Shown: positions 28,326 to 40,761, numbered from the stretch's first letter. The stretch is DNA of 64,000 nucleotides from Primorskyibacter marinus (GCF_003313245.1 NZ_QJSD01000001.1:558001-622000); one strand, 5' to 3'. Translations and numbers: made by a program. The notes: generated from the letters alone by a model not told the origin.

Positions 28326-28353
28326 AAATGGGCACGCCGAAGCATGCCCATTT
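28326..28353 (-). terminator. Terminator after lon
   Basis: Arms AAATGGGCA (28326-28334) and TGCCCATTT (28345-28353) flank a 10-base loop, 26 bp past the lon stop. On the minus strand the stem continues into a T-rich sequence (TTTTGCTTTG). It separates lon from the HU gene. Confidence 0.75.
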
Positions 28354-28378
28354 CAGTTTTACTTGTGTTCGCCAGCGA

Positions 28379-30790
28379 TCAGTGCGCGGTCGCCTGCGGG
28401 CCTTTCCCATCGACTGACAACGCAGCGGCGGCGGCCTCTTCTGCGGCCTCATCCCATTCAATCGGTTCCGGGCTGCGGATAAGCGCGCGTTCCAGCACCT
28501 CTGACACATGGCTGACCGGGATGATTTCCAACCCGCTTTTGACGTTATCGGGAAGCTCGACCAGATCCTTTTCGTTCTCGGCCGGAATGAGCACGGTCTT
28601 GACCCCGCCCCGCAACGCCGCCAGCAGCTTTTCCTTGAGCCCGCCGATCGGCATTGCGTTGCCGCGCAGCGACACCTCGCCCGTCATGGCAATATCCTTG
28701 CGCACCGGAATCCCGGTCAACACCGACACGATCGACGTGACCATTGCCAGACCGGCCGACGGACCGTCCTTGGGCGTGGCACCATCTGGGACGTGAACGT
28801 GGATGTCCCACTTTTCAAAACGAGGCGGTTTGACCCCGATTTGCGGACTGATCGACCGCACATAGCTGGATGCAGCGTCGATGGATTCCTTCATCACGTC
28901 GCCCAACGTGCCGGTGGTCTTCATCCGGCCTTTGCCCGGCAGGCGCAGTGCCTCGATATGCAGCAGATCACCCCCGACAGAGGTATAGGCAAGCCCCGTG
29001 ACCACGCCGACCTGATGCTGTTCTTCCGTCAGTCCATAGCGGTGTTTCCGCACGCCAAGGAAATCATCAAGATTGTCCGATGAAACCTCAACCTTGTCGG
29101 TTTCGCGCTTCACGATCTTCGTCACGGACTTCCGCGCCAGCTTGGCCAGTTCCCGCTCCAGATTCCGCACACCGGCTTCGCGTGTGTAATAGCGAACGAT
29201 GTCGGTGATCGCTTCGTCGGTCACCTCGAACTCGCCCTTTTTCAGGCCGTGGTTCTTGACCTGCTTGGACAGCAGATGCCGCTTGGCGATCTCCAGCTTT
29301 TCATCCTCGGTGTAGCCCGACAGCGGAATGATCTCCATCCGGTCAAGCAACGGTCCAGGCATGTTGTAGCTGTTGGACGTGGTGATGAACATCACGTTGC
29401 TGAGGTCATATTCCACCTCAAGATAGTGGTCCATGAAGGTAGAGTTCTGTTCCGGATCAAGCACTTCCAGCATCGCCGAGGCGGGGTCGCCACGGAAATC
29501 CTGGCCCATCTTGTCGATCTCGTCGAGCAGGATCAGCGGGTTTGTCGTCTTCGCCTTTTTCAGCGCCTGAATGATCTTGCCCGGCATGGAGCCGATATAG
29601 GTCCGGCGGTGGCCGCGGATCTCGGATTCGTCGCGCACGCCGCCAAGGCTGATGCGGATGAATTCGCGGCCCGTGGCGCGCGCAACCGACTTGCCCAAGC
29701 TGGTTTTACCGACGCCCGGAGGGCCGACAAGGCACATGATCGGGCCTTTCAGCTTTTTCGAGCGTTGCTGCACCGCAAGGTATTCGACGATGCGTTCCTT
29801 GACCTTGTCGAGACTGTAGTGATCGTCATCCAGCACCTTCTGTGCCCGACCCAGATCTTTCTTGACGCGGGATTTCACGCCCCACGGGATCGACAGCATC
29901 CAGTCCAGATAGTTGCGCACCACCGTTGCCTCTGCGGACATCGGCGACATGTTCTTCAGCTTCTTGATCTCGGCATCGGCCTTTTCGCGCGCCTCTTTGG
30001 ACAGCTTGGTCTTGGCGACCCGCTCTTCCAGTTCGGCAACTTCGTTCTGGCCGTCCTCGCCATCGCCAAGTTCCTTCTGAATGGCCTTCATCTGCTCATT
30101 CAGATAATACTCGCGCTGGGTCCGCTCCATCTGGCTTTTGACGCGGGTCTTGATCTTCTTCTCGACCTGAAGGACAGACATTTCGCCCTGCATCAGGCCG
30201 TAGACCTTCTCCAGCCGCTCGCTGACGGACAGCGTTTCCAAAAGCTCCTGCTTTTGTTCGACCTCGATGCCCAGATGACCGGCCACAAGATCGGCCAGTT
30301 TGGCAGGCTCGGTCGTATCAGAGACCGCGCTCAGCGCTTCTTCGGGGATGTTCTTCTTGACCTTGGCATAGCGTTCGAACTCATCACCAACGGTGCGCAG
30401 CAGCGCGGAAATCGCGGCCGTGTCACCCGGGATCTCGGTCAGATACTCTGCCGAAGCCTCGAAAAAATCGTCATTATCGACATAGTCGGTGATCCGTACC
30501 CGCGCCTGACCTTCGACCAGCACCTTGACGGTGCCATCGGGAAGTTTCAGCAATTGCAAGACGTTGGCAAGCACACCTGCACGGAAAATGCCGTCACTGT
30601 CGGGATCATCGACGGCGGGGTCAATCTGGCTGGACAGCAGGATCTGCTTGTCATCGGCCATCACCTCTTCCAAGGCCCGGACAGATTTCTCACGTCCGAC
30701 AAACAGCGGCACGATCATATGCGGGAAAACCACGATGTCGCGCAGCGGCAGCACTGGATAGGATGCGTTGAGGGGCTGTTGCATGCTCAT
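28379..30790 (-). CDS. lon: ATP-dependent protease LonA
   Basis: The 803-residue protein has the LonA order: N-terminal substrate domain ([23 protein letters not shown]), coiled coil (about 200-300), AAA+ ATPase with Walker [14 protein letters not shown] and Walker [10 protein letters not shown], and a C-terminal Ser-Lys protease with KDGPSAG (catalytic Ser about 678) and GGLKEK (Lys about 721). It degrades damaged and regulatory proteins in the cytosol. ATG 30790 or 30784 are both possible. A sigma32-like promoter lies upstream, as expected for a heat-shock gene. Confidence 0.97.
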   Translation of the reverse strand: MSMQQPLNASYPVLPLRDIVVFPHMIVPLFVGREKSVRALEEVMADDKQILLSSQIDPAVDDPDSDGIFRAGVLANVLQLLKLPDGTVKVLVEGQARVRITDYVDNDDFFEASAEYLTEIPGDTAAISALLRTVGDEFERYAKVKKNIPEEALSAVSDTTEPAKLADLVAGHLGIEVEQKQELLETLSVSERLEKVYGLMQGEMSVLQVEKKIKTRVKSQMERTQREYYLNEQMKAIQKELGDGEDGQNEVAELEERVAKTKLSKEAREKADAEIKKLKNMSPMSAEATVVRNYLDWMLSIPWGVKSRVKKDLGRAQKVLDDDHYSLDKVKERIVEYLAVQQRSKKLKGPIMCLVGPPGVGKTSLGKSVARATGREFIRISLGGVRDESEIRGHRRTYIGSMPGKIIQALKKAKTTNPLILLDEIDKMGQDFRGDPASAMLEVLDPEQNSTFMDHYLEVEYDLSNVMFITTSNSYNMPGPLLDRMEIIPLSGYTEDEKLEIAKRHLLSKQVKNHGLKKGEFEVTDEAITDIVRYYTREAGVRNLERELAKLARKSVTKIVKRETDKVEVSSDNLDDFLGVRKHRYGLTEEQHQVGVVTGLAYTSVGGDLLHIEALRLPGKGRMKTTGTLGDVMKESIDAASSYVRSISPQIGVKPPRFEKWDIHVHVPDGATPKDGPSAGLAMVTSIVSVLTGIPVRKDIAMTGEVSLRGNAMPIGGLKEKLLAALRGGVKTVLIPAENEKDLVELPDNVKSGLEIIPVSHVSEVLERALIRSPEPIEWDEAAEEAAAAALSVDGKGPQATAH

Positions 30791-30860
30791 TCCTTATTAT
30801 TGGCAAGACGGTCTGGCCCCGAATTTCGGCAGCGCTGCCCGTCTCCTGTCTGGTCTCAAG

Positions 30861-30889
30861 ATTTGGGGCGTACTGCCCCCGTTTTCAAC
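30861..30889 (-). promoter_or_regulatory. Sigma32-like (RpoH) promoter for lon
   Basis: On the minus strand GTTGAAA (30889-30883) and CCCCAAAT (30868-30861) are separated by 14 bases and lie about 70 bp upstream of the lon start. They match the heat-shock consensus (TTGAAA, then CCCCAT-like). No transcription data are available. Confidence 0.62.
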
Positions 30890-31034
30890 CGTCTCCACGT
30901 TTTCACGCCAGAATGACCGTGTGACACGGGGACCGCAACCACGCAATTGTGGGTAAAGCACAAAAACCGGCAACCTGCGCAGCCGATGACGGCGCTACCC
31001 TTCGAAGATCTCTGTAGGGTTCTCGCAGTAGCGG

Positions 31035-33699
<2,665 letters not shown>

Positions 33700-33730
33700 C
33701 CTTTCACCTCCCCTCCCTGCCAATTCTCAT

Positions 33731-33772
33731 TGGCAAAAATACTCCGGGGAGTGTGAGGGGCTGGCCGCTCAC
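33731..33772 (+). repeat. Dispersed intergenic repeat, copy 1
   Basis: The sequence AAATACTCCGGGGAGT (33738-33752) is followed by GTGAGGGGCTGGCCGCTCAC, a short hairpin. The same core recurs at 62641-62676. The element sits downstream of the rimK fusion gene and could act as a terminator or be a bacterial interspersed repeat. Confidence 0.6.
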
Positions 33773-33943
33773 TCCTGAACGCGCCACATCCACCGCCGCC
33801 CGATCAGCACGGCAACGTCGTCCCCAAACGCCCTGATCCCCTATCCACTGTCCAAAATGCCGCGCGGCATCTTTCCATCCGCCCCTTTACCCGGCACCTC
33901 CCATTTCCTATATGTTTGGTCAGGAAAGCACAGGACAGCCCAA

Positions 33944-34306
33944 ATGAATGACGCGCAACCGCCCATGGAGGGTACGCCGCTGATCGAGCCATCCAGCACA
34001 GACCATCCGCTATATGACAGCGTGGTGGAAGCGTGCCGCTCGGTCTATGACCCTGAAATCCCAGTAAATATCTACGACCTCGGGCTAGTCTACACGATTG
34101 ATATCAGCCCCGAAAACGAGGTCCGCGTGATAATGACTCTCACCGCACCCGGTTGCCCGGTGGCGGGCGAGATGCCGGGATGGATCGCAGACGCGGTCGA
34201 ACCCCTGCAAGGGGTGAAACAGGTCGATGTGGATCTGACATGGGAGCCGCCCTGGGGAATGGACATGATGTCCGACGAAGCAAGGCTGGAACTGGGCTTC
34301 ATGTAA
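33944..34306 (+). CDS. sufT: SufT / MIP18-family (DUF59) Fe-S maturation protein
   Basis: The 120-residue protein has the DUF59 fold signature: SVYDPEIPVNIYDLGLVYTIDI, then MTLTAPGCPVAGEMPGWIADAV with the conserved Cys, and VDVDLTWEPPWGMDMMSDEARLELGF. SufT proteins help maturation of Fe-S proteins. ATG 33944 was preferred over an upstream in-frame start because homology begins there. It lies 198 bp upstream of a SufA-like carrier gene on the same strand. The main suf operon is not in the window. Confidence 0.92.
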   Translation: MNDAQPPMEGTPLIEPSSTDHPLYDSVVEACRSVYDPEIPVNIYDLGLVYTIDISPENEVRVIMTLTAPGCPVAGEMPGWIADAVEPLQGVKQVDVDLTWEPPWGMDMMSDEARLELGFM

Positions 34307-34504
34307 GCAAGCGCGCCGCGCAACACACTGACAGGCATCAACAAACCCTCGTTGTCTATAGCGTATCCAGCGGCGTCAATCGCGGCCAATGAAAACCGGC
34401 CGCCCCCGCCAGATGTCAACGTTTCGCTTGAGCAGTGCCGCGGATCTCTTGAGAAATTCGACACCGGGACCTATCTTGAGGTCAAGGCAAGGAGATATAT
34501 CGAA

Positions 34505-34891
34505 ATGTTCGGCATTCCCGGAAAGTCCCCGATCAGCATGACCCCCAATGCCATTCGCCAGATCACCCGGTTGATGGACAAGGAAGGGCGCGCTGGTTTG
34601 CGCATCGGCGTCAAGAAGGGCGGCTGCGCCGGCATGGAATACACCATGGACTATGTCGATCAGGCCGATCCCAATGACGAGGTCGTCACCCAGGACGGGG
34701 CCTGCGTCATGATCGCGCCGATGGCCCAGATGTTTCTGTTCGGCACCGAGATCGATTACGAGACCTCGCTGCTTGAATCCGGGTTCCGCTTCAACAACCC
34801 CAATGTCGCCGATGCCTGCGGCTGTGGTGAATCCATCAAATTCAAGGATGTCGAAGACCTGGATCCTGACGCGATCACCACGACGCGCTAG
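34505..34891 (+). CDS. SufA/IscA-family (HesB) Fe-S carrier protein
   Basis: The 128-residue protein has the A-type carrier motif: Cys 41 in GGCAGMEYTMDY and Cys 105 / Cys 107 in ADACGCGESIKF, the three cysteines that hold a [2Fe-2S] cluster in transfer. ATG 34505 lies behind an AAGGAGA ribosome binding site. The C-terminal tail after the cysteines (FKDVEDLDPDAITTTR) is longer than usual. SufA versus ErpA cannot be decided from sequence alone, but the SufT neighbour favours the SUF branch. Confidence 0.92.
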   Translation: MFGIPGKSPISMTPNAIRQITRLMDKEGRAGLRIGVKKGGCAGMEYTMDYVDQADPNDEVVTQDGACVMIAPMAQMFLFGTEIDYETSLLESGFRFNNPNVADACGCGESIKFKDVEDLDPDAITTTR

Positions 34892-35021
34892 GGGATTTTC
34901 CAGCGCCGCCAACGCGATATTCCCGCTCTGATCGCCTGCCCTTCTGTCCCTAGAAGCCGCTTGCCCTTGACGGCCCGTCTTACGCCGCCATGATATGCGC
35001 AAATCGCATGAAGGGACTGAG

Positions 35022-35777
35022 ATGAGACGCAAACTTGCCGCCGGAAACTGGAAGATGAACGGTACTGCCGCCGCTCTGGAAGAGTTGGCGGCGATCGCCA
35101 ATGGCCCCGAGGCCACCGGCTGCGATGTGCTGATCTGTCCCCCTTCGACGCTGTTGTCCCGCGCCGCCGGTGCAGTTCAGGGTAAAGCCGTCGCCATCGG
35201 TGGTCAGGATTGCCATGCCGAGGCCACAGGCGCGCATACCGGCGACATTTCCGCAGCCATGCTGGCGGATGCGGGGGCGAGCCATGTCATCCTCGGTCAC
35301 TCCGAACGGCGTCAGGACCACGACGAACATGACGACGCCATCCGCGCCAAGGCCCGTGCCGCGTTTGACTCGGATTTGATTGCGGTGATCTGCGTCGGTG
35401 AAAGCCTTGCAGAGCGCGAGGCGTCAAACACGCTAGACATCATTGGCGGGCAGCTTTCAGGCTCTGTCCCCGACAGCGCCACCGGGCATAATCTGGTCAT
35501 CGCATATGAGCCGATATGGGCCATTGGCACCGGCAAGGTTCCGACAACCGACCAGATCGGCGAGGTGCATGATTTCATCCGCACGCGTCTGGAACGCCGC
35601 TTTGGCGCGGGCGTCGGGCGATCGGTGCGCATCCTCTATGGCGGGTCGGTCAAGGCCTCGAATGCCGAAGAGATCTTTGCGGTGTCCAATGTCGATGGCG
35701 CGCTTGTGGGCGGGGCCAGCCTGAAGGCGTCTGATTTCCTGCCGATCATCGCCGCACTGGACGCGAGCGCGCCATAG
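35022..35777 (+). CDS. tpiA: Triose-phosphate isomerase
   Basis: The 251-residue TIM-barrel enzyme interconverts dihydroxyacetone phosphate and glyceraldehyde 3-phosphate. Catalytic residues are visible: Lys 11 in GNWKMNG, His 93 in LGHSERR and Glu 163 in AYEPIWAIGTG, with the phosphate loop LYGGSVKASN. ATG 35022 (MRRKLAAGNWKMNG) is preferred over one 27 bases upstream. A strong bidirectional terminator separates it from the convergent TRAP operon. Confidence 0.97.
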   Translation: MRRKLAAGNWKMNGTAAALEELAAIANGPEATGCDVLICPPSTLLSRAAGAVQGKAVAIGGQDCHAEATGAHTGDISAAMLADAGASHVILGHSERRQDHDEHDDAIRAKARAAFDSDLIAVICVGESLAEREASNTLDIIGGQLSGSVPDSATGHNLVIAYEPIWAIGTGKVPTTDQIGEVHDFIRTRLERRFGAGVGRSVRILYGGSVKASNAEEIFAVSNVDGALVGGASLKASDFLPIIAALDASAP

Positions 35778-35795
35778 ATCATCAATTCTCACGCA

Positions 35796-35833
35796 AAACT
35801 TGCCGCGCGCCCCTCGGGCCGCGCGGCAAGTTT
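35796..35833. terminator. Bidirectional terminator between tpiA and dctM
   Basis: Perfect arms ACTTGCCGCGCG (35798-35809) and CGCGCGGCAAGT (35820-35831) flank a 10-base loop. A-rich sequence precedes and T-rich sequence follows, so it can end transcription from both convergent genes. Confidence 0.85.
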
Positions 35834-35840
35834 CGTCCGA

Positions 35841-37118
35841 TCAGGGGATCAGGACCGAAGGCAACCAGGTGGCCAAGGCTGGAATGTAGCTGACAGCCAG
35901 CAGCACCAGAATGTTGGTCGCAAGGAATGGCAGGATCGCCACCACAACCGGTGCCAGAGGCAGGCGCGCGATGCCCGCGCAGACGAACAGACAAACGCCC
36001 ACAGGCGGCGTTGTCAGACCGATCATCAGGTTCAACACTGCAAAGGTGGCAAAGTGCAACGGGTCGATACCCACGGCCTGCGCCAGCGACAGAAGCGGCA
36101 CGAACAGGATGATCAGCGCGGCAATCGTTTCCATGAACATGCCGACGAACAACAGCAACAGGTTGATGATCAGGATCACCATGAATTTGTTGCCTGTCAG
36201 AGACAGGACGCCTTCGGCAATTGCCTGCGGGATATGTTCCGACACCAGAATCCAGCCGAACACATTGGCAAATCCGACCAGCGCAAGGATACCCGCGGCC
36301 GAAACCGCACTGTCCACCACAATGCCCGGCAGCTTGGACACTTTCAGTTCGCGGTAGATGAAGGCCCCGACCATGAACGCATAGACCGAGGCAACGACAG
36401 CGGTTTCCGTCGGTGTGGCAAGGCCCGACAGCAGCCCGTAGATGATCAGGAAGGTCATTGCCAGCGCCCAGAATGCCCCGCCGAAAGACCGGACGACCTC
36501 GCCGGCACCCTGCCACGGCTGGCGCGGGAAATCCCGGCGCGCCGAGATCACAAAGCATGTCACCATCATCGCCAGCCCCATCAGAATGCCCGGCACCGCA
36601 CCCGCAAGGAACATCTTGCCGACCGAGATGCCAGACAATGCGCCAACGATGATCATCGGGACAGAGGGCGGAATGATCGGCCCGACAGTAGATGAGGCTG
36701 CGGTGACTGCGGCAGCAAAATCAGCGGGATAGCCCGCTTTCTTCATCCCCGGAATCATCACGCCACCGATAGAGGCCGCATCGGCCACAGCCGTTCCAGT
36801 GATCCCGCCAAACAGCATAGACGCCGCGATATTTGTCAGGCCCAGCCCGCCCCTGATCCAGCCAACCAGCGAATTGGCAAAACGGATGATGCGCTCTGTT
36901 ATGCCACCCTGATTCATCAGGTTGCCCGCAAGGATGAAGCCCGGAATGGACAGCAGCACAAAGACATCCATGCCCGCATACATCTTTTGCGGCATGACGA
37001 CGGGCGGGATACCGGCCAGCAGCAGATAGGCCAGCGACGAGATACCAAGCGTGATCGCGACCGGAACGCCGGTGACAAGGCCGCCGACGAAGACCAGAAA
37101 CAAAACCGTGACATCCAT
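35841..37118 (-). CDS. dctM: TRAP transporter large permease (DctM type)
   Basis: The 425-residue membrane protein has about twelve segments and the DctM signatures ISSLAYLLLAGIPPVVMPQKMYAGMDVFVLLSIPGFILAGNLMNQGGITERI and MLFGGITGTAVADAASIGGVMIPGM. It carries the sodium-coupled transport step. Its ATG lies 3 bp after the dctQ stop codon. The gene is the last of gntR-dctP-dctQ-dctM and ends at the bidirectional terminator. Substrate is inferred from the divergent uxuA as a hexuronate or aldonate. Confidence 0.94.
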   Translation of the reverse strand: MDVTVLFLVFVGGLVTGVPVAITLGISSLAYLLLAGIPPVVMPQKMYAGMDVFVLLSIPGFILAGNLMNQGGITERIIRFANSLVGWIRGGLGLTNIAASMLFGGITGTAVADAASIGGVMIPGMKKAGYPADFAAAVTAASSTVGPIIPPSVPMIIVGALSGISVGKMFLAGAVPGILMGLAMMVTCFVISARRDFPRQPWQGAGEVVRSFGGAFWALAMTFLIIYGLLSGLATPTETAVVASVYAFMVGAFIYRELKVSKLPGIVVDSAVSAAGILALVGFANVFGWILVSEHIPQAIAEGVLSLTGNKFMVILIINLLLLFVGMFMETIAALIILFVPLLSLAQAVGIDPLHFATFAVLNLMIGLTTPPVGVCLFVCAGIARLPLAPVVVAILPFLATNILVLLAVSYIPALATWLPSVLIP

Positions 37119-37121
37119 TGC

Positions 37122-37628
37122 TCAGTCCTCTTCGGGCTTGCGGGGTTTGCCATCTTCGGTGCCGGTCAGCATTCCGACGACGCGCAGGCTTGCAAACAGG
37201 GCCAGCAGCGCCAGCATCAGCCAGACCGTGAAATGGACGTAGTGCATTTTGATCCCCAGCGCCGGGGCGGTCTGCATCTTTCCGATGGAGACGTATTTCC
37301 AGGCATGCGGTAGAAGGTAGATCGCCAGCCCAGCGGTCACGATGCCCGCGAAGAGGCGCAGCAACCAAGGTACGCGACCCGGCAGCGACTCGCAGATGAC
37401 ATCGACATTCACCAGATCACCGGTGCGAAAAGAAAGCCCCGCACCAAATGCCACCGAGAACAGCAGCGCGTAACGCGTCAGTTCCTCGGTCCAGACCGGA
37501 GAACTGCCGATGAACCGCCCCACCACCTGTATCAGCACCGCGCCGATCAGCACCGAGAAGGAAATTCCCGCCCCGATCCGGGCAAGCTGCACAAGGACGT
37601 CGATCAGTCTTTCTGCGCGTTTCACCAT
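37122..37628 (-). CDS. dctQ: TRAP transporter small permease (DctQ type)
   Basis: This 168-residue protein has four predicted membrane segments (for example ARIGAGISFSVLIGAVLIQVVGRF) with the DctQ marker WTEELTRYALLFSVAFGAGLSFRTGDLVNVDVI. It partners DctM in the membrane. It sits between dctP (72-bp gap) and dctM (3-bp gap) on the same strand. Confidence 0.92.
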   Translation of the reverse strand: MVKRAERLIDVLVQLARIGAGISFSVLIGAVLIQVVGRFIGSSPVWTEELTRYALLFSVAFGAGLSFRTGDLVNVDVICESLPGRVPWLLRLFAGIVTAGLAIYLLPHAWKYVSIGKMQTAPALGIKMHYVHFTVWLMLALLALFASLRVVGMLTGTEDGKPRKPEED

Positions 37629-37700
37629 GAGCCCCCTGGACTGAAAGGACAGCGCCGCCCGTCCGGGGCGACGCCGCTTGATCTGGATGTAACCTGTCGC

Positions 37701-38672
37701 TTATTCAGCGAACAGGCCTTCGACGATCGGCTTGATCTCGTCGCTGACATTGGCCAGCACCGCATCCTTCGCTTTTGCCTGGAAGGCGGCACCGTCAACC
37801 TCTACGAATGTCATGCCGTTTTCCTCAAGATAGGCACGGTCGGCGGCGATGCTTTCGTTGAACAGTTCCCGCTCATAGGCTTGCGCGCGCGAGGCGGCCT
37901 CCATCACGGCGCCTTGATCTTCTTCGGACAGGCTCGCCCAAGTGCTTTCCGCGATGGTCAGGTAAATCCACGAACGGACATGCTCTGTCATGTTGACGTG
38001 GCTCTGCACTTCGTTAAAGCTGGCCGACCGGATCAGTGCCAGCGGGTTCTCCTGCGCCTCGATGGTGCCGTTCTGAAGCGAGGTGAACACTTCGGAGAAC
38101 GCCATCGGGCCGGGGTTCGCGCCAAGCGCCTTCCAGACGTCGATGAACAGCGGCACGTTCGGCACGCGCATTTTCAGGCCGTTCAGATCATCCGGCGAAG
38201 TGATCGGCCGGTTGGAGGTCAGATTGCGCGGCCCACGCGCGAAATGCGTGATCGGGCGGATCTGGACCTTCTCGATGATCTGCGCCTTGATTTGGTCGCC
38301 AATCTCGCCACTGGCGACTTCATCCATATGCTCCAGCGACTTGTAGGCATAGGGAACCGCAAGCAGGGCTGCCATCGGTGCCCAGTTTTGCAGGGATTCG
38401 CCTGTGATGGTCATGTCGACCGTGCCAAGCTGCATGCCGTTGATCAGGTCGATTTCCTTGCCCAGGCTTTCATTCGGGAAAACCTCTACGGCAATGCGCC
38501 CGTCTGTCAGGGCAGACAATTCTTCCCCGAACTTGACCGACGCCATGTGCCAGGGGTTATCTTCATTGGCCAGGTGGCCCAGCTTCAGCGTGATGTCCTG
38601 CGCAAAGGCAGGCGCTGTCAGCAAGGCCGCCACGGTTACGGCAACGGCTGGAAGTTTCCAATTGAACGTCAT
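37701..38672 (-). CDS. dctP: TRAP transporter substrate-binding protein (DctP family)
   Basis: The 323-residue periplasmic protein begins with a signal peptide (MTFNWKLPAVAVTVAALLTAPAFA) and has the DctP core: LKLGHLANEDNPWHMASVKFGEELSALTDGRIAVEVFPNESLGKEIDLINGMQLGTVDM. The conserved carboxylate-binding Arg is probably in LNGLKMRVPNVP. It starts 11 bp after the gntR stop, so the regulator and transporter form one operon. A uronate/aldonate ligand fits the uxuA context but is not shown by the sequence. Confidence 0.93.
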   Translation of the reverse strand: MTFNWKLPAVAVTVAALLTAPAFAQDITLKLGHLANEDNPWHMASVKFGEELSALTDGRIAVEVFPNESLGKEIDLINGMQLGTVDMTITGESLQNWAPMAALLAVPYAYKSLEHMDEVASGEIGDQIKAQIIEKVQIRPITHFARGPRNLTSNRPITSPDDLNGLKMRVPNVPLFIDVWKALGANPGPMAFSEVFTSLQNGTIEAQENPLALIRSASFNEVQSHVNMTEHVRSWIYLTIAESTWASLSEEDQGAVMEAASRAQAYERELFNESIAADRAYLEENGMTFVEVDGAAFQAKAKDAVLANVSDEIKPIVEGLFAE

Positions 38673-38683
38673 GTATCCACTCC

Positions 38684-39415
38684 TCATAGGATAGGTGCAT
38701 TGACCGGTTGGGGAAGTTCCCCCGCCGGCAGGTCGAAAAACTCCGGATGCGCGGCAACAATCTGGGTAAGGTCGAAAAGAACCTCGCGCAAGTGGGTGCG
38801 GATCGCCGCATTGGCACCGCTTCGGTCACCGTCCACGATGCAGTCGACGATGGCTTCGTGCTGACCGATCAGCTTGGCCACGGGGAATTGCGACAAGGAA
38901 AGATACCGCACACGGTCCATCTGTGATTTCAGCCCCTCTACTTGCTTCCACGCCCCGCCCTTGCCCGCGGCAGCGGCGAGCGTGAAATGAAAGCGTTCAT
39001 CCAAATGGATGAAATCGCTTGAATCTTTCGGGTCCAAGGCGCGCTGTTCATCAAGCTGTTTGCGCAGATCCGACACCAGGCCCGCATCCGGCGACTGCGC
39101 CAGTATGCTGACAATATCGGCCTCTATCGCTTCGCGCAGAAATCGCGCGTCCAGAACGGCCGAATAGGCGATCTTGTTGACGATCGTGCCGCGCTGTGGA
39201 CGCACGGCCAGAAGCCCCTGCTCTGCCAGCTTGATAAAGGCCTCGCGGACCGGTTGGCGACTGACCTGATGAAGTGCGGCAATTTCGGATTCGGAAATTC
39301 GGTTTCCCGGGGTCAGATCATTGCGAATGATACGGTCGCGCAGGATACGGTAGATCTGTGGCGTGATTGGCAGGGTCGGGTCCAACGCCCCTATACCTGT
39401 GACAGATGCCGTCAT
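38684..39415 (-). CDS. GntR-family regulator (FadR/FCD subfamily)
   Basis: The 243-residue protein has an N-terminal winged helix (about 20-85: IYRILRDRIIRNDLTPGNRISESEIAALHQVSRQPVREAFIKLAEQGLLAVRPQRG) and a C-terminal FCD helical effector domain (FLREAIEADIV, FHFTLAAAAG, GQHEAIVDCI). It begins the dctPQM operon and is divergent from uxuA. It probably represses both in the absence of a sugar-acid ligand, as UxuR/ExuR-type regulators do. ATG 39415 (MTASVTGIGALDP) was chosen. Confidence 0.92.
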   Translation of the reverse strand: MTASVTGIGALDPTLPITPQIYRILRDRIIRNDLTPGNRISESEIAALHQVSRQPVREAFIKLAEQGLLAVRPQRGTIVNKIAYSAVLDARFLREAIEADIVSILAQSPDAGLVSDLRKQLDEQRALDPKDSSDFIHLDERFHFTLAAAAGKGGAWKQVEGLKSQMDRVRYLSLSQFPVAKLIGQHEAIVDCIVDGDRSGANAAIRTHLREVLFDLTQIVAAHPEFFDLPAGELPQPVNAPIL

Positions 39416-39440
39416 GATTCTACCTCCACGCATTGAATAA

Positions 39441-39464
39441 CATACTTCCATACTTCCATACTAG
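39441..39464. repeat. Three tandem 8-bp repeats in gntR-uxuA promoter region
   Basis: CATACTTC occurs at 39441-39448 and 39449-39456, followed by CATACTAG at 39457-39464, exactly in phase. The array lies midway between the divergent gntR and uxuA starts and is a good operator candidate for the GntR protein, although FadR-type operators are usually inverted repeats. Confidence 0.65.
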
Positions 39465-39519
39465 GCATGAAACGCAGGGTCTGTTATCACTCAATCAACG
39501 CACGACTCGGGAGGATGCA

Positions 39520-40734
39520 ATGAAACAAACCTGGCGCTGGTTCGGACCACGAGACCTCGTATCCATAGATGACGTCGCACAGGCGGGCGCGACCGGTATT
39601 GTCACCGCCCTGCACCACGTCCCGACGGGGGATGTGTGGTCCAAGGAAGAGATTGCCGAACGTCAACGCGTGATCGCGCAGATGAAAGACGGACGCCCCT
39701 CGGGTCTGGCATGGGATGTGGTCGAAAGCCTGCCGGTCAGCGAGGATATCAAGAAGCAGACCGGCAACTGGCGCACGCATATTGCCAATTACCGCGAAAG
39801 TCTTGGCAATCTTGCCGATGCCGGGATCGAGGTGATCTGTTACAATTTCATGCCGATACTGGATTGGACTCGCACGGATCTTGCCTGGCACCTGCCCAAC
39901 GGTGCCACTTGCATGCGGTTCGACCTGACCGACTTTGCCGCCTTTGATCTGCATATCCTCGAACGTCCCGGCGCGTCCGAAGGCTATGACGAGGCGCTCA
40001 AGGACGCCGCCGGCAAACGCTTTGCCGAGATGGACGACGCCCATCGTTCGCAATTGCTGCGCAACCTTGTGTTCGGCCTTCCCGGCGCGGCCGAGAATTT
40101 TTCGCTGGAGGATGTGCGCAGGCATCTGGCCGAATATGCCGCGATCGGCGCGGATCAGTTGCGCGCGCATCTTGTGACCTTCCTCGAAGAGGTCGTGCCC
40201 ACGGCCGAGAAGCTGGGCCTGCGGATGTGCTGCCATCCGGACGATCCGCCCGTGCCTCTTCTGGGTCTGCCGCGCATCATGTCGACAGAGGCCGACTACA
40301 AGGCGGTGATGGATGCGGTCGACACGCCCGCCAACGGCATCACCTTGTGTTCCGGTTCCCTTGGCGCGCGGCCAGACAATGACCTGCCGGGCATGATGGA
40401 ACGGCTTGGCGACCGGGTGCATTTTCTGCATCTGCGCAACGTCAAGCGTGAGTCGGACGACATTTTCGGGTCGTTCTACGAGGCCGAGCATCTGGGCGGC
40501 GATACCGATATGGTCGCGCTGGTAGAGGCTGTCTTGCGTGAAGAGGCGCGCCGAAAGGCTGCTGGCCGTGCCGACTGGTCGCTTCCGTTCCGACCGGATC
40601 ATGGGCAGGATATTCTGGATGATCTGGGGCGCAGTGCGCAGCCGGGCTATCCTTCTATCGGACGCTTGAAGGGCCTTGCCGAATTGCGCGGAATAATCGC
40701 GGCGCTTTCGCCACGCATCACGGCAGAGACATGA
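39520..40734 (+). CDS. uxuA: Mannonate dehydratase
   Basis: The 404-residue enzyme dehydrates D-mannonate to 2-keto-3-deoxygluconate in glucuronate breakdown. It starts MKQTWRWFGPRDLVSIDDVAQAGATGIVTALHH behind a GGGAGGA ribosome binding site and has the metal-site motifs MCCHPDDPPVPLLGLPRI, HLRNVKRE and FRPDHGQDILDD. These match UxuA, not the enolase-superfamily dehydratases. It is monocistronic, ending at a strong terminator. UxuB and KDG-pathway genes are not in the window. Confidence 0.95.
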   Translation: MKQTWRWFGPRDLVSIDDVAQAGATGIVTALHHVPTGDVWSKEEIAERQRVIAQMKDGRPSGLAWDVVESLPVSEDIKKQTGNWRTHIANYRESLGNLADAGIEVICYNFMPILDWTRTDLAWHLPNGATCMRFDLTDFAAFDLHILERPGASEGYDEALKDAAGKRFAEMDDAHRSQLLRNLVFGLPGAAENFSLEDVRRHLAEYAAIGADQLRAHLVTFLEEVVPTAEKLGLRMCCHPDDPPVPLLGLPRIMSTEADYKAVMDAVDTPANGITLCSGSLGARPDNDLPGMMERLGDRVHFLHLRNVKRESDDIFGSFYEAEHLGGDTDMVALVEAVLREEARRKAAGRADWSLPFRPDHGQDILDDLGRSAQPGYPSIGRLKGLAELRGIIAALSPRITAET

Positions 40735-40761
40735 CACGCTGCGCCTGACTGGGCTGGCTCT

